Counted from the stretch's first letter, positions 1 through 7,465 are shown. The stretch: 9,077 nt of DNA from Clostridia bacterium (GCA_900753285.1 CAADYN010000034.1:1-9077); one strand, 5' to 3'. The notes: generated by a model not told the origin, from the letters alone. Numbers and translations: made by a program.

Positions 1-3000
1 AAGTTACAGTGTACTTACCGTTTGTTACTGCTACGTCTTCTATTACATCTACTGTGAGAACGTGCTCGTCAGCGTCTGCCTTAGAATCCTTTACGGACTG
101 AGGAGCAACTGTATTGAGTGAACCGTTAACCTTGGATGTTGCAAGAGGTGTGGACATTGAAACGTTTGCTGTAGCTTCAACAACATCAGCTGTGTAAGCA
201 GCAGCTTCCTTATCATTCATAGCGGACATTACTGCAACGTCTGCGGGAACTGTGGAGGTTTCAACTGCCTGTTCAACGGAATCAGCAACTACTGCGCTTG
301 CTACAACCTTAACATTTGTTGTGTCGTTGCTTGCTGCAGCGTTGTAAAGACCTGCAATGTTTGTAGCACCGTCAATCTTACCAACCTTACCGCAAGTGAT
401 TTCTTCGTATGCGAGGTTAGCATAGTAGATGGAGCCGTCTGTTGCGTCTGCGATGAGGAGACCGTAGTTGTCATCAGCAAACTTAACATACTCTGCGGAA
501 AGTGCCATCGTGTCGGAGAATGTCATGCCGAGGTTACCAAGAGAACCACGAACAAGAGTTGCACTGACTTCTTCGCCTGCAGCAGCTGTTACATCCCAAA
601 TCGGAACTGTGATGAACTGATATACACTGCCGTCAACGGCTACTACATAGTAAACGTGGCAGGTTGTGTTAGCGTCAGCCTCTGTGATCGGAGTTCTAAG
701 CATTGTGTTAACAACTTCAACTGTTGTGTCGCCAACATAAGAGATTGCTGCGAGATCCGCGTAAGATGAGCTTGCTCTCCAACCGGACAGGCTGCCTGCT
801 GCGTAATCAACAAGTTCGTAGAGACCGTCGGAGTTAGAGATGTAAAGCGGATCGCCGAATGTTGTAGCGGTTTGTACTGTGCCGTTTTCTGTGAGTGTGA
901 ATTCTACTTCAGGGTTTTCTGCAACATCACGGATAGCGTAGCTTGCGTTGCATTCGCTGCCCTGAGATTCTGCAAATGTGTTAGCGTCGATCTTGTAGAT
1001 ATGACCGTCAGCATCCTTAATATCTGTGCCCCAAAGTGCGCCAGCGGAGTAACCTGCGCCGTAGAACTCTGTAGCTGCATTACCAAGTGTTGTTGTGGAC
1101 ATATCGTTGAGGTCGATTGCGATCCATGCGGTTGTACCATTGATTGTAGCCTGAGCTTTTACTGTAGCGTTTACATCTACAAGACCCTTAACTGTTACAT
1201 CAATAGTCTTGGAAACGTGTTCGCCGTTCTTGTTAGTGTCAACTGTTGTCATTGTGATAGTAGCTGTGCCTTCGCCAACTGCTGTGATCACGCCGTTTTC
1301 AACTGTTGCTACTGCAGGATTGGATGTCTTCCATGTGAGTTCGTTTGTATCGCCGAGGATAACCTTAGCTGTTACTTTATATGTATCGCCTACATACATT
1401 GTAACAGGAGCAGTGTTTGCCTTGATTGTAAGGTCTGTCGGTCTGTCATACTGATAGAGGGATACAACGGGTCCTACCTTATTGCCGAATGTACCAACTT
1501 CTGCGGAAACAAGATCGTCAGCAGTAGGATTAATAGCGAAGAGGGTTGCGGTTTCGCTGTCGAGGCATCTGGAAACAAGGAGGTAACCTGTAGCTTCATC
1601 ATATACCATGGAAGCATACTGACCTGCTGTTACTGCGGATACACCTGTGAGTTCAAGACCTGTGCTGCCGATAGCTTCCATTACCATTGAATAGCTTTCG
1701 CCCTCATCGTATGTGAATACATTGAACTTATAGAGTTCGCCGCTTTCAGTCAATGCATAGTAGAAGTTAGCCGGGAAATCACCGGAAATAAGCCCTACGC
1801 TCCAGTCAAATGTGCTGTAGTAATATGTGCCGGAACCTGCGTATGCGATTGTTGCGAGCGGGTCTTCGCTGAAGCCCTTAGTAGAAAGGTTAAAGTAAGA
1901 AAGTGTGCCTTCTGCAGGGTTGAGCATTTCGAAGTAAGTACCGTTCATGCAGATACCGATCATCTCGCCGAAGAGACCTTCTTCAACTGCCGGGGATGCT
2001 GCTGAGTCGGACCACTGCCATGAGGAAGCAATAGTACCGTAGGATTTTACCTCAAACGTGTCGGGATCAATACCGAACATTGTGTTGCCTGTGCCGTTAT
2101 GAACAAGGATTTCACCTTCATGGAGAGTACCTGCTACATAGCTGGAGCCTTCAACAACCTTTGTCCAAGCTTCTGTGTTGTCTGTGTTGAACTCAGACCA
2201 GTAAGCCTTGCTGTCGTTGCCGTAAACGAGACCGCTTACCTTAATGTTGTCGAGCTTTTCAACTGTTACTACGCATTCGGCAGACTTTGTAGGATCTGCA
2301 ACGGAAGTAGCTGTGATTGTAGCTGTACCAACCTTAAGAGCCTTGATTTCGCCGTTCTGGTCAACAGAAACTGTTTCAGCGTCAGATGTTGCCCATGTTA
2401 CTGACTTGTCAGCTGCGAGCCAAGGATATACAGCAGCTTCGAGAGTGAGTGTAGAGCCCTTGAGAACAGTGAGTTCTGACTTGTTGATTTCAACCTTTGA
2501 TACAGCCACATTCTTGGGAAGTGTAACTGTATTGGAAGGAACTACATATACACCAACGGTGTGGTCATAGAACTGAGCGTCGTTAGTGTTCGGATGAGCT
2601 GCTGTACCGGTTGCGGTATCAACAACCCAGAGTTCGTTGTCAACGTCGCTCTTGTTCTTAGCTCCGTAGCCGCCTACGAGATAGAGAACGTTCTTGTCAT
2701 GGTCATATGCCATGGAAGCAAAGCTTTTTACATAGAGTCCGTAGGAAGAATAAAGCAAAGTTGTCGGGAAAGCCGCAGATACTGTAAGCTTGCCGTCAAC
2801 AACATCTGCTGCTGTCCACTTGAACAGGTATGCAGCGGAGTTTGTTGCATCGTTTACCGAATAGAAATTGCCGTCGTTGTCAATAGCAAGTGTACGAAGT
2901 GCTGTAGATGTGGATGTTGCGTCAAGGGTAGGATGATCAACTGTAATGTCAGCAACCTTAGTGATTTCACCGTTTACATAGTCAACTGTGTAAAGAGTGT

Positions 3001-6000
3001 TGCCTACCTTAGCGATTGAGTAACCGCCGGCTGCAGTAACAAAGTTAGTAAGGAAGTAGAGCTTGCCGTCCTTCTGGTTGTAAGCCATATCTGCAATCTG
3101 TTCACCGTCTGCAAATACGCCGTCGAAGGATGCAACCTTAGATGTTTCGGAAAGTCCTTCCTGAGGAGCTGCGTAGATTCCGTCGAGTGTTGCGAAGAAT
3201 ACGTACTTGCCGATGTAATCAGCAGCGTATACGTCGTAATCAACTTCTTCGTAATCTGTAAGACCTTCTGTCTTGGAAAGGTTCTCTACGTCTACTTCAA
3301 CCCAACGGTTGCCGTTTCCGCGGCTTGTAGCGGATGTGAAGCCGAACATTCTGCCGGAGAAGTCTTCGGGTGTTCCGCCGTATTTAACCTTATAAACGGA
3401 TTCATTGCCTGCGTAGTCGGCTACAACAACCTTGATGTATTCGCCGGCTGTTTCGTCGAGTGCGATAGTAGCGCCGCAGGTTTCACCAGCTTCTTCCTGA
3501 ACAGGAACGCCGCCTGCGATAACCTTGCTGCCGATTCCCTTAAGAATCTTTATAGCTGCAATGTACTGGTTATCCTTAGCAGTGATTGTTACCGCGCCTG
3601 TAAGAAGATCCTTGTCAAATGAAACGATTTCAGGAGCTGTATCATCTACTGTGAATGTGTTTGCGAAGTATGCGCCTTCGCCGAGCTTACCGGATTCGAG
3701 AACTTCCTTTACGGAATCCTTATCGAATACGCCGTCTTCGTAATATTCAGGAATGAATGCGATACCTGCTGTGAATGTGTCGCCTTCCTTGAATCCGAGA
3801 GCGGAAACCTTCTGGTTAGCTGTGAGAGAAGCACCAGTCTGCTGCCAGCTGCCGCCGTTCGTATAATAGTAAGCGGAAGTAACCTGGTTAGTAACGCCGC
3901 CCATGTAAACAACTTCACCGTCAGCATTCTTTACGAAGTATACGGCAGCAGCAGCGTTACGCTCAAGTGTGATAGCATACTTGGAGATCGTAGACTTTGT
4001 GCTGATTGCAGCGCGGTCGTAAGGAATATCTGCTACTGTTTCGCCTTCAACATAGTAGGGGTTAACAGTATAAGCTGTATCATTCTTGTCGCCGGGGTAC
4101 TTAACTGCGAGATAGTTGGTCTGCACTACGCCTGTATGAGGTGTACGTGTGTCGCCGTAGAGCTTTTCAACTAATGTTGAAGTCTCTATCATCTTAGCGT
4201 CGGACCAGTTGCCGTAGAAGCCGAGAACAGGGATGGAGTGTGCAGGAAGAACTGCGCCGTCCTCTGTGTTAGCTGTTTCTACGAAAATGTAACCTTCAAC
4301 GTATGCGCCAACGGGATAATTTTCGTTGAGGTATGCTTTTGCGCTGTCTGTGAACTTAACGTTTACAGAAACATTGATTGTCTTGCCTGCTGCAACTTCA
4401 ACAGATGCAAGTGTGAGGTTCTTGAGAAGGAGCTGTGCGTCGTAGGAAGTAATCTTGCCGTCGCCGTCTACGTCAGCAGCCTTTTCGTCAAATGACTTAA
4501 CTTCGTTGCCAACAACATGGTCGATGATAGCCTGAGCATCATCAGCGTCTGTGTCGCCGTCAAGGTCTACGTCACAATCAAAACCTGTGTTAGGAACAAA
4601 CTTTTCGCCGTCTACAGTGTATGTAACATCAGCAGCAACGGGAGTTGTCCATGTGTTGAGGTATGTATATGTTCCGTCGGAAGCTAAAACCTGTGTGAAC
4701 ATATCTGCGGAGAATGTGTATTCGGTATCTTCGTCAGAGAAGTTCGTTACGGAGAAATCTATTGTGTAGTCGCCTGTCTTGTCGGGGTCATCGCCGAGTT
4801 CAGCCTTGACCTTACCGTCGGAAGCTGTACCGCTGAGGTTTTCCTTAACGAGAACATAGGACTGTGCGTTGACTGCGTTGCCAACGTTTGCAAGACCTGC
4901 GCCCTGGTTCATAACAGCGTAATATTCGCCGCTTTCAGGATCGATTACAGGAGTTGCGGTGGACATGAGAAGGCTGTTGATAAGCTGTCTCTGTGTAAGT
5001 CCGGTCTTTTCTGTGAGGTTGTTTTCACGGATGTACTGACCGAGTACTGCTGCCATACCTGCTACCTGAGGAGAAGCCATGGAAGTACCGGACATTGTTT
5101 CGTATGCTGTGTGACCAGACTGAGGAGAATCGGAGCTCTTATTTGCGCCCCATACAGAGTAGATAGCACCGCCGGGAGCTGTGATTTCAGGCTTGAGTTC
5201 GAGTGAACCGGGAACACCCCAGGAGCTGAAGTCGCTCATGGAAGCGGGTTCGCTGTTCATTGTGGAACCGATGCTGTCCTTAACAGTCATCTTGCCTGTT
5301 GCGTAACTGCCGTCTTCGGACTTTGTGGAAGCTTCCCAGATTGCAAGACCGTCAGCCTGTGTGATTGATACGCAGGGAGCTGTCTTAGAATAATCGGAAA
5401 GGTCCATATTGATTGTGCCGGCTGCATTGTTGTAAAGAACAGTTGCAATAGCGCCTGCGTTAACAGCGTTTTCACCCTTTACATAGAAGGAGATGCCGCC
5501 GCGCTGTACGAATACAACCTTACCGGTTACATCAATACCTTCATAATCCTCCGGGTTACCTGCAACGCCTACGGGAAGGATTACATATTCCTGTTCACCC
5601 GCAAGAGTTGTGAGAGACTTGTTAGAATAGTTGGTTTCAACGTAGAATACGTTTGTGTCACCTACTGTGAAGAAGTGACCTGTGGAACCTGCGTTGTTGA
5701 TGGAAGCAACTGCGAGGGAGTTTGTGTATGATCCGGGGGAACCGTCTGCCTGGAAGTTGATTTCATCGCTGTAGGGGTAACCGATTCCGCTTGCTGAGGT
5801 GTTAGCCCAGCTGGAGGAGTTACCTGCGGACATTGAAACTACTGTTCCGCTTTCAGCGAGTTCATCAAGAACATTCTGATATTCTTCGCTGCGGCTGAAT
5901 CCGGGAGCACCTGAACCGAGGGAAAGGTTTACGGAGTCGCATCCGAGAACAACAGCGTCTTCGATAGCTGCCATGTAGTCGGAGTCGTAAGCACCGCCGC

Positions 6001-7048
6001 CGGCACCGAATACCTTCATGGTAACGATCTGTGCATCGGGAGCAACACCCTGAACCATTACGGAATCAAGAGCTGCTGTGAATGTACCGTCATCATTCTG
6101 GATATACTTGTTGGCTGCTGCGATACCTTCAACGTGAGAACCGTGCTCACCCTGAGCGTCGTGTAAATGGTCTACAGTGTAGTTACTATCAATGTAGTTA
6201 TACGCGAACGGAATCTTGGAGTTGATGTAAGCCTTATCGGCAGTTACCTTAACGTTGAGCTGTCCGAGAACTTCATCGGTAAGGTCAGCTTTCTCAAGAA
6301 CACCGACGCTTTCCTTGTATTCATCAACTGTCATGCCTGCTGCAGCTGCATTGAGTGCCATTGAATACTCATAGCCTGCTGCGGAGAATGACTGATGTTC
6401 GTAGTCGATACCTGTATCAATAACAGCTACCTTGCTGCCTGCACCGGTGTAGCCTGCTGCCCATGCGTTGGTAGCACCGGTCTGGATAGTGGAAGTAGCC
6501 ATGTTGGGATCAGCGGCTTCGTCCTTATCGACAACCATAGGTTCGTACTTGGTTTCGATAACGACTTTCTTTACGCCGCTAACCTTTTCGATGTCTTCGA
6601 TCTGCTTATAAAGAACATTTGCGGAGATGATGTTAGCGGCAAGTGTAAGGTTCCACTGAACATCAAGTGTTTCGTTGAGCTTAGCTTCGATAGCCTTGGT
6701 TACGTCAGCCTGTTCACTCTTCAGTTCGTCACGGTATGCGACTGCTGCGGAGTTGGAGGCGATGTCTTCGGAACCAAACTTTTCGATAGTTGTCTCGCCG
6801 TCAAGTACGATGGATACACGAACTTCTTCGTCATCCGCATACTTGTATTCGCCGTTGGCAATATCGTTAGCTTCTTCTGTGCCGTCAAGTTTCGACTCAG
6901 GAAGCTTCGAGTCAACAGCTTCGTCTACTTTTTCAAACTTCAATTCAGAGGAGCCTGAATTCGCTGCTGATACAGGGACGAGAAGTCCGAATACCATAGT
7001 CAGCGTGAGAAGTAAAGAAAGCAGACGAGTGGAGAATTGATTCTTCAT
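1..7048 (-). CDS. Giant secreted S8 (subtilisin-family) serine protease with internal dockerin, Big_2 and propeller-like domains; C-terminus beyond left edge
   Basis: The frame is open from ATG at 7048 to the left edge: 2349 complete codons, no stop. The start is set by AGAAGGA six bases upstream and by a signal peptide (K2, R8, hydrophobic 9-26, likely cleavage after VSA28). Layout: I9-like propeptide about 70-170; S8 catalytic domain about 190-729 with D211 (VAVIDTGID), H302 (HGSHVEGI), oxyanion N410 (SMSAGNS) and S656 (SGTSMASPQVAG). The long H-to-S distance reflects a PA insert at about 455-575. Then comes a C5a-peptidase-like Fn3 domain about 730-955 holding a dockerin at 824-878, beta domains to about 1229 (including DDTAPEIVSF), three propeller-like segments (1228-1508, 1599-1868, 1955-2238), Big_2 domains (1513-1598, 1869-1954), and an Ala/Val/Thr/Ser-rich linker. 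Known of the family: lactocepin/C5a/Vpr-type enzymes are extracellular endoproteases. Inferred: a surface- or scaffold-bound protease; the substrate is unknown. S8 assignment is near certain; propeller calls are moderate. Confidence 0.96.
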   Translation of the reverse strand, partial: MKNQFSTRLLSLLLTLTMVFGLLVPVSAANSGSSELKFEKVDEAVDSKLPESKLDGTEEANDIANGEYKYADDEEVRVSIVLDGETTIEKFGSEDIASNSAAVAYRDELKSEQADVTKAIEAKLNETLDVQWNLTLAANIISANVLYKQIEDIEKVSGVKKVVIETKYEPMVVDKDEAADPNMATSTIQTGATNAWAAGYTGAGSKVAVIDTGIDYEHQSFSAAGYEYSMALNAAAAGMTVDEYKESVGVLEKADLTDEVLGQLNVKVTADKAYINSKIPFAYNYIDSNYTVDHLHDAQGEHGSHVEGIAAANKYIQNDDGTFTAALDSVMVQGVAPDAQIVTMKVFGAGGGAYDSDYMAAIEDAVVLGCDSVNLSLGSGAPGFSRSEEYQNVLDELAESGTVVSMSAGNSSSWANTSASGIGYPYSDEINFQADGSPGSYTNSLAVASINNAGSTGHFFTVGDTNVFYVETNYSNKSLTTLAGEQEYVILPVGVAGNPEDYEGIDVTGKVVFVQRGGISFYVKGENAVNAGAIATVLYNNAAGTINMDLSDYSKTAPCVSITQADGLAIWEASTKSEDGSYATGKMTVKDSIGSTMNSEPASMSDFSSWGVPGSLELKPEITAPGGAIYSVWGANKSSDSPQSGHTAYETMSGTSMASPQVAGMAAVLGQYIRENNLTEKTGLTQRQLINSLLMSTATPVIDPESGEYYAVMNQGAGLANVGNAVNAQSYVLVKENLSGTASDGKVKAELGDDPDKTGDYTIDFSVTNFSDEDTEYTFSADMFTQVLASDGTYTYLNTWTTPVAADVTYTVDGEKFVPNTGFDCDVDLDGDTDADDAQAIIDHVVGNEVKSFDEKAADVDGDGKITSYDAQLLLKNLTLASVEVAAGKTINVSVNVKFTDSAKAYLNENYPVGAYVEGYIFVETANTEDGAVLPAHSIPVLGFYGNWSDAKMIETSTLVEKLYGDTRTPHTGVVQTNYLAVKYPGDKNDTAYTVNPYYVEGETVADIPYDRAAISTKSTISKYAITLERNAAAAVYFVKNADGEVVYMGGVTNQVTSAYYYTNGGSWQQTGASLTANQKVSALGFKEGDTFTAGIAFIPEYYEDGVFDKDSVKEVLESGKLGEGAYFANTFTVDDTAPEIVSFDKDLLTGAVTITAKDNQYIAAIKILKGIGSKVIAGGVPVQEEAGETCGATIALDETAGEYIKVVVADYAGNESVYKVKYGGTPEDFSGRMFGFTSATSRGNGNRWVEVDVENLSKTEGLTDYEEVDYDVYAADYIGKYVFFATLDGIYAAPQEGLSETSKVASFDGVFADGEQIADMAYNQKDGKLYFLTNFVTAAGGYSIAKVGNTLYTVDYVNGEITKVADITVDHPTLDATSTSTALRTLAIDNDGNFYSVNDATNSAAYLFKWTAADVVDGKLTVSAAFPTTLLYSSYGLYVKSFASMAYDHDKNVLYLVGGYGAKNKSDVDNELWVVDTATGTAAHPNTNDAQFYDHTVGVYVVPSNTVTLPKNVAVSKVEINKSELTVLKGSTLTLEAAVYPWLAADKSVTWATSDAETVSVDQNGEIKALKVGTATITATSVADPTKSAECVVTVEKLDNIKVSGLVYGNDSKAYWSEFNTDNTEAWTKVVEGSSYVAGTLHEGEILVHNGTGNTMFGIDPDTFEVKSYGTIASSWQWSDSAASPAVEEGLFGEMIGICMNGTYFEMLNPAEGTLSYFNLSTKGFSEDPLATIAYAGSGTYYYSTFDWSVGLISGDFPANFYYALTESGELYKFNVFTYDEGESYSMVMEAIGSTGLELTGVSAVTAGQYASMVYDEATGYLLVSRCLDSETATLFAINPTADDLVSAEVGTFGNKVGPVVSLYQYDRPTDLTIKANTAPVTMYVGDTYKVTAKVILGDTNELTWKTSNPAVATVENGVITAVGEGTATITMTTVDTNKNGEHVSKTIDVTVKGLVDVNATVKAQATINGTTAWIAIDLNDMSTTTLGNAATEFYGAGYSAGALWGTDIKDADGHIYKIDANTFAESQGSECNASYAIRDVAENPEVEFTLTENGTVQTATTFGDPLYISNSDGLYELVDYAAGSLSGWRASSSYADLAAISYVGDTTVEVVNTMLRTPITEADANTTCHVYYVVAVDGSVYQFITVPIWDVTAAAGEEVSATLVRGSLGNLGMTFSDTMALSAEYVKFADDNYGLLIADATDGSIYYANLAYEEITCGKVGKIDGATNIAGLYNAAASNDTTNVKVVASAVVADSVEQAVETSTVPADVAVMSAMNDKEAAAYTADVVEATANVSMSTPLATSKVNGSLNTVAPQSVKDSKADADEHVLTVDVIEDVAVTNGKYTVT
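335..3367 (-). repeat. Tandem propeller-like / Big_2 array in the protease C-terminal half
   Basis: Residues 1228-2238 alternate between segments of about 270-285 residues and Big_2 Ig-like domains. Big_2 copy 1 (2255-2512) holds VSKVEINKSELTVLKGSTL and ends GTATITATS; copy 2 (1187-1444) holds PVTMYVGDTYKVTAKV and GEGTATITMTTV. The long segments have blade-like strands: MAYDHDKNVLYLVGG, LAIDNDGNFYSVND, MAYNQKDGKLYFL in the first, MVYDEATGYLLVSR in the second, ADDNYGLLIADA in the third. FASMAYD (1443-1449) and YASMVYD (1811-1817) lie about 213 residues into their segments, and DPDTFE / DANTFA recur near the start of segments 2 and 3, supporting duplication. A beta-propeller fold is my inference; Big_2 is well supported. 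Confidence 0.6.
4415..4579 (-). other. Type I dockerin module inside the protease
   Basis: Residues 824-878 carry two calcium-loop/helix repeats. The first is DVDLDGDTDADDAQAIIDHV, with putative calcium ligands D826, D828, D830, D834 and D837. The second is DVDGDGKITSYDAQLLLKNL, with D859, D861, D863, T867 and D870. Spacing and the D-x-D-x-D-G pattern match type I dockerins, which bind cohesins on scaffoldins. The two repeats differ at the usual recognition positions (AD versus SY at loop positions 10-11), so they are not near-identical as in Clostridium thermocellum dockerins. The module splits a beta-sandwich: sequence before it resembles the first half of an Fn3_5-type domain, and the segment after it (LASVEVAAGKTINVSVNV) resembles the second half. 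A purely structural calcium-binding role is the alternative. Confidence 0.85.
6536..6841 (-). other. Inhibitor I9-like propeptide of the S8 protease
   Basis: Residues about 70-171 lie between the signal peptide and the catalytic domain. They begin with a beta strand (EEVRVSIVLDG), continue through a helical, charged middle, and end with a segment typical of subtilisin prodomains (VSGVKKVVIETKYE). In the S8 family this region is an intramolecular chaperone and inhibitor that is cleaved off. Assignment rests on position and strand pattern, not on a search. Confidence 0.6.
6962..7048 (-). other. Signal peptide of the S8 protease
   Basis: Residues 1-29 have a short basic n-region (K2, R8), a Leu/Thr/Val-rich hydrophobic core from residue 9 to about 26, and the small-residue sequence VSAA ending at residue 29, which fits type I signal peptidase cleavage after A28 or A29. 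There is no lipobox cysteine, so export through Sec as a non-lipoprotein is expected. The exact cleavage site is a prediction. Confidence 0.88.
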
Positions 7049-7054
7049 ATTCTG

Positions 7055-7061
7055 TCCTTCT
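7055..7061 (-). promoter_or_regulatory. Ribosome binding site deciding the protease start
   Basis: The minus strand reads AGAAGGA, six bases before ATG at 7048. Two upstream in-frame ATGs (first bases at 7078 and 7090) have no Shine-Dalgarno and would add residues before the signal peptide, so 7048 is preferred. Confidence 0.85.
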
Positions 7062-7074
7062 TTCAATAAATTTT

Positions 7075-7092
7075 CCATGTTGGGCGACATGG
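7075..7092 (-). promoter_or_regulatory. Small hairpin in the protease leader
   Basis: A perfect 6-bp inverted repeat, CCATGT - six-base loop - ACATGG, lies 27 bases upstream of the protease start codon. Both arms contain an ATG in frame with the protease. No T-run follows, so it is not a terminator. Function is unknown. Confidence 0.5.
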
Positions 7093-7099
7093 TTTTTCA

Positions 7100-7131
7100 C
7101 CCGAAGAGGAGGAGTGACCTCTTTTTTCGGG
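7100..7131 (-). promoter_or_regulatory. Bulged stem-loop in the protease leader
   Basis: On the minus strand CCCGAA-AAAA-GAGG pairs with CCTCTTCGGG around an 8-base loop: ten base pairs with a four-A bulge. It lies between the predicted promoter and the start codon. It could stabilise the mRNA 5' end or take part in control. It matches no riboswitch or leader class that I recognise, and the leftward strand has no U-tract after it. Confidence 0.5.
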
Positions 7132-7172
7132 GTTACAATACCAAGAACACAATATCTTGATACTTGAGAAAT

Positions 7173-7201
7173 ATATTACCATATTAAAGCAGTAAAATCA
7201 A
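7173..7201 (-). promoter_or_regulatory. Predicted sigma-A promoter of the protease gene
   Basis: The minus strand has TTGATT (7201 to 7196), a 17-base spacer and TAATAT (7178 to 7173). A T-tract and an A-tract (about 7203-7217) lie just upstream and could act as an UP element. Transcription would begin near 7166, giving a leader of about 118 nt. Confidence 0.65.
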
Positions 7202-7436
7202 TATATTTTTGAAAAAAATGGAACAAAATTGAATGATTATTAGCGGCTCTTGTTGTAAATATTGAAAGCGTGTAGAAAACCGATGATTAACAGGTGAAAA
7301 TGCGGAATGCATACAGAATAAATATACATGAATAATTGAATAAATACCGTTTCGGTAGGTTTTAGCTGCTATAGTCTGAATAATCATGCGTGCTAAAGTT
7401 TTAATCTATCACAGACCAAAATATTCCGAAAATATA
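7202..7436. other. AT-rich intergenic stretch between divergent promoters, no gene seen
   Basis: No coding sequence with a credible start and ribosome site is visible. It has a minor inverted repeat, TACCG-TTT-CGGTA at 7345-7357, too short to call a terminator. An open frame on the minus strand here lacks a Shine-Dalgarno and overlaps the protease promoter. The stretch probably only separates the two promoters and may hold regulator sites. Confidence 0.5.
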
Positions 7437-7465
7437 TTGACAGCCCGCACTACATGTAGTATAAT
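7437..7465 (+). promoter_or_regulatory. Perfect-consensus sigma-A promoter of the membrane protein gene
   Basis: TTGACA at 7437-7442, a 17-base spacer and TATAAT at 7460-7465 match the sigma-A consensus exactly. AT-rich sequence directly upstream could serve as an UP element. Transcription would start near 7472, with a leader of about 70 nt. A 12-bp palindrome lies over the spacer and the first base of the -10, suggesting repression. Confidence 0.85.
7449..7460. promoter_or_regulatory. 12-bp perfect palindrome, candidate operator
   Basis: ACTACATGTAGT is its own reverse complement and sits in the promoter spacer, ending on the first T of the -10 box. A dimeric repressor bound here would block RNA polymerase. 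The regulator is not in the window and cannot be named. Confidence 0.5.

Noticed and set aside
872..1690. A 272-codon plus-strand ORF extremely rich in cysteine
   Set aside because: It is the codon-aligned antisense of the protease. Antisense of GCA (Ala) and ACA (Thr) reads TGC and TGT, so the cysteines are an artefact of codon bias. The other Cys-rich plus-strand ORFs at 2099-2404, 2561-3019, 4238-4495 and 6395-6958 have the same cause.
3004..3243. Thr/Leu/Ser/Gln-rich minus-strand ORFs (also 301-489, 904-1140, 3709-3927, 5287-5475, 6721-6915)
   Set aside because: All lie in one alternative minus frame inside the protease gene, lack ribosome binding sites and look low-complexity; they are frame shadows.
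7345..7357. TACCG-TTT-CGGTA hairpin as a terminator or small RNA
   Set aside because: A five-pair stem with a broken T-run (GGTTTT) is too weak, and no transcript is evident upstream of it on the plus strand.
7184..7387. A 67-codon minus-strand ORF in the intergenic region
   Set aside because: No Shine-Dalgarno, AT-rich composition-driven sequence, no recognisable motif, and its end overlaps the protease promoter.
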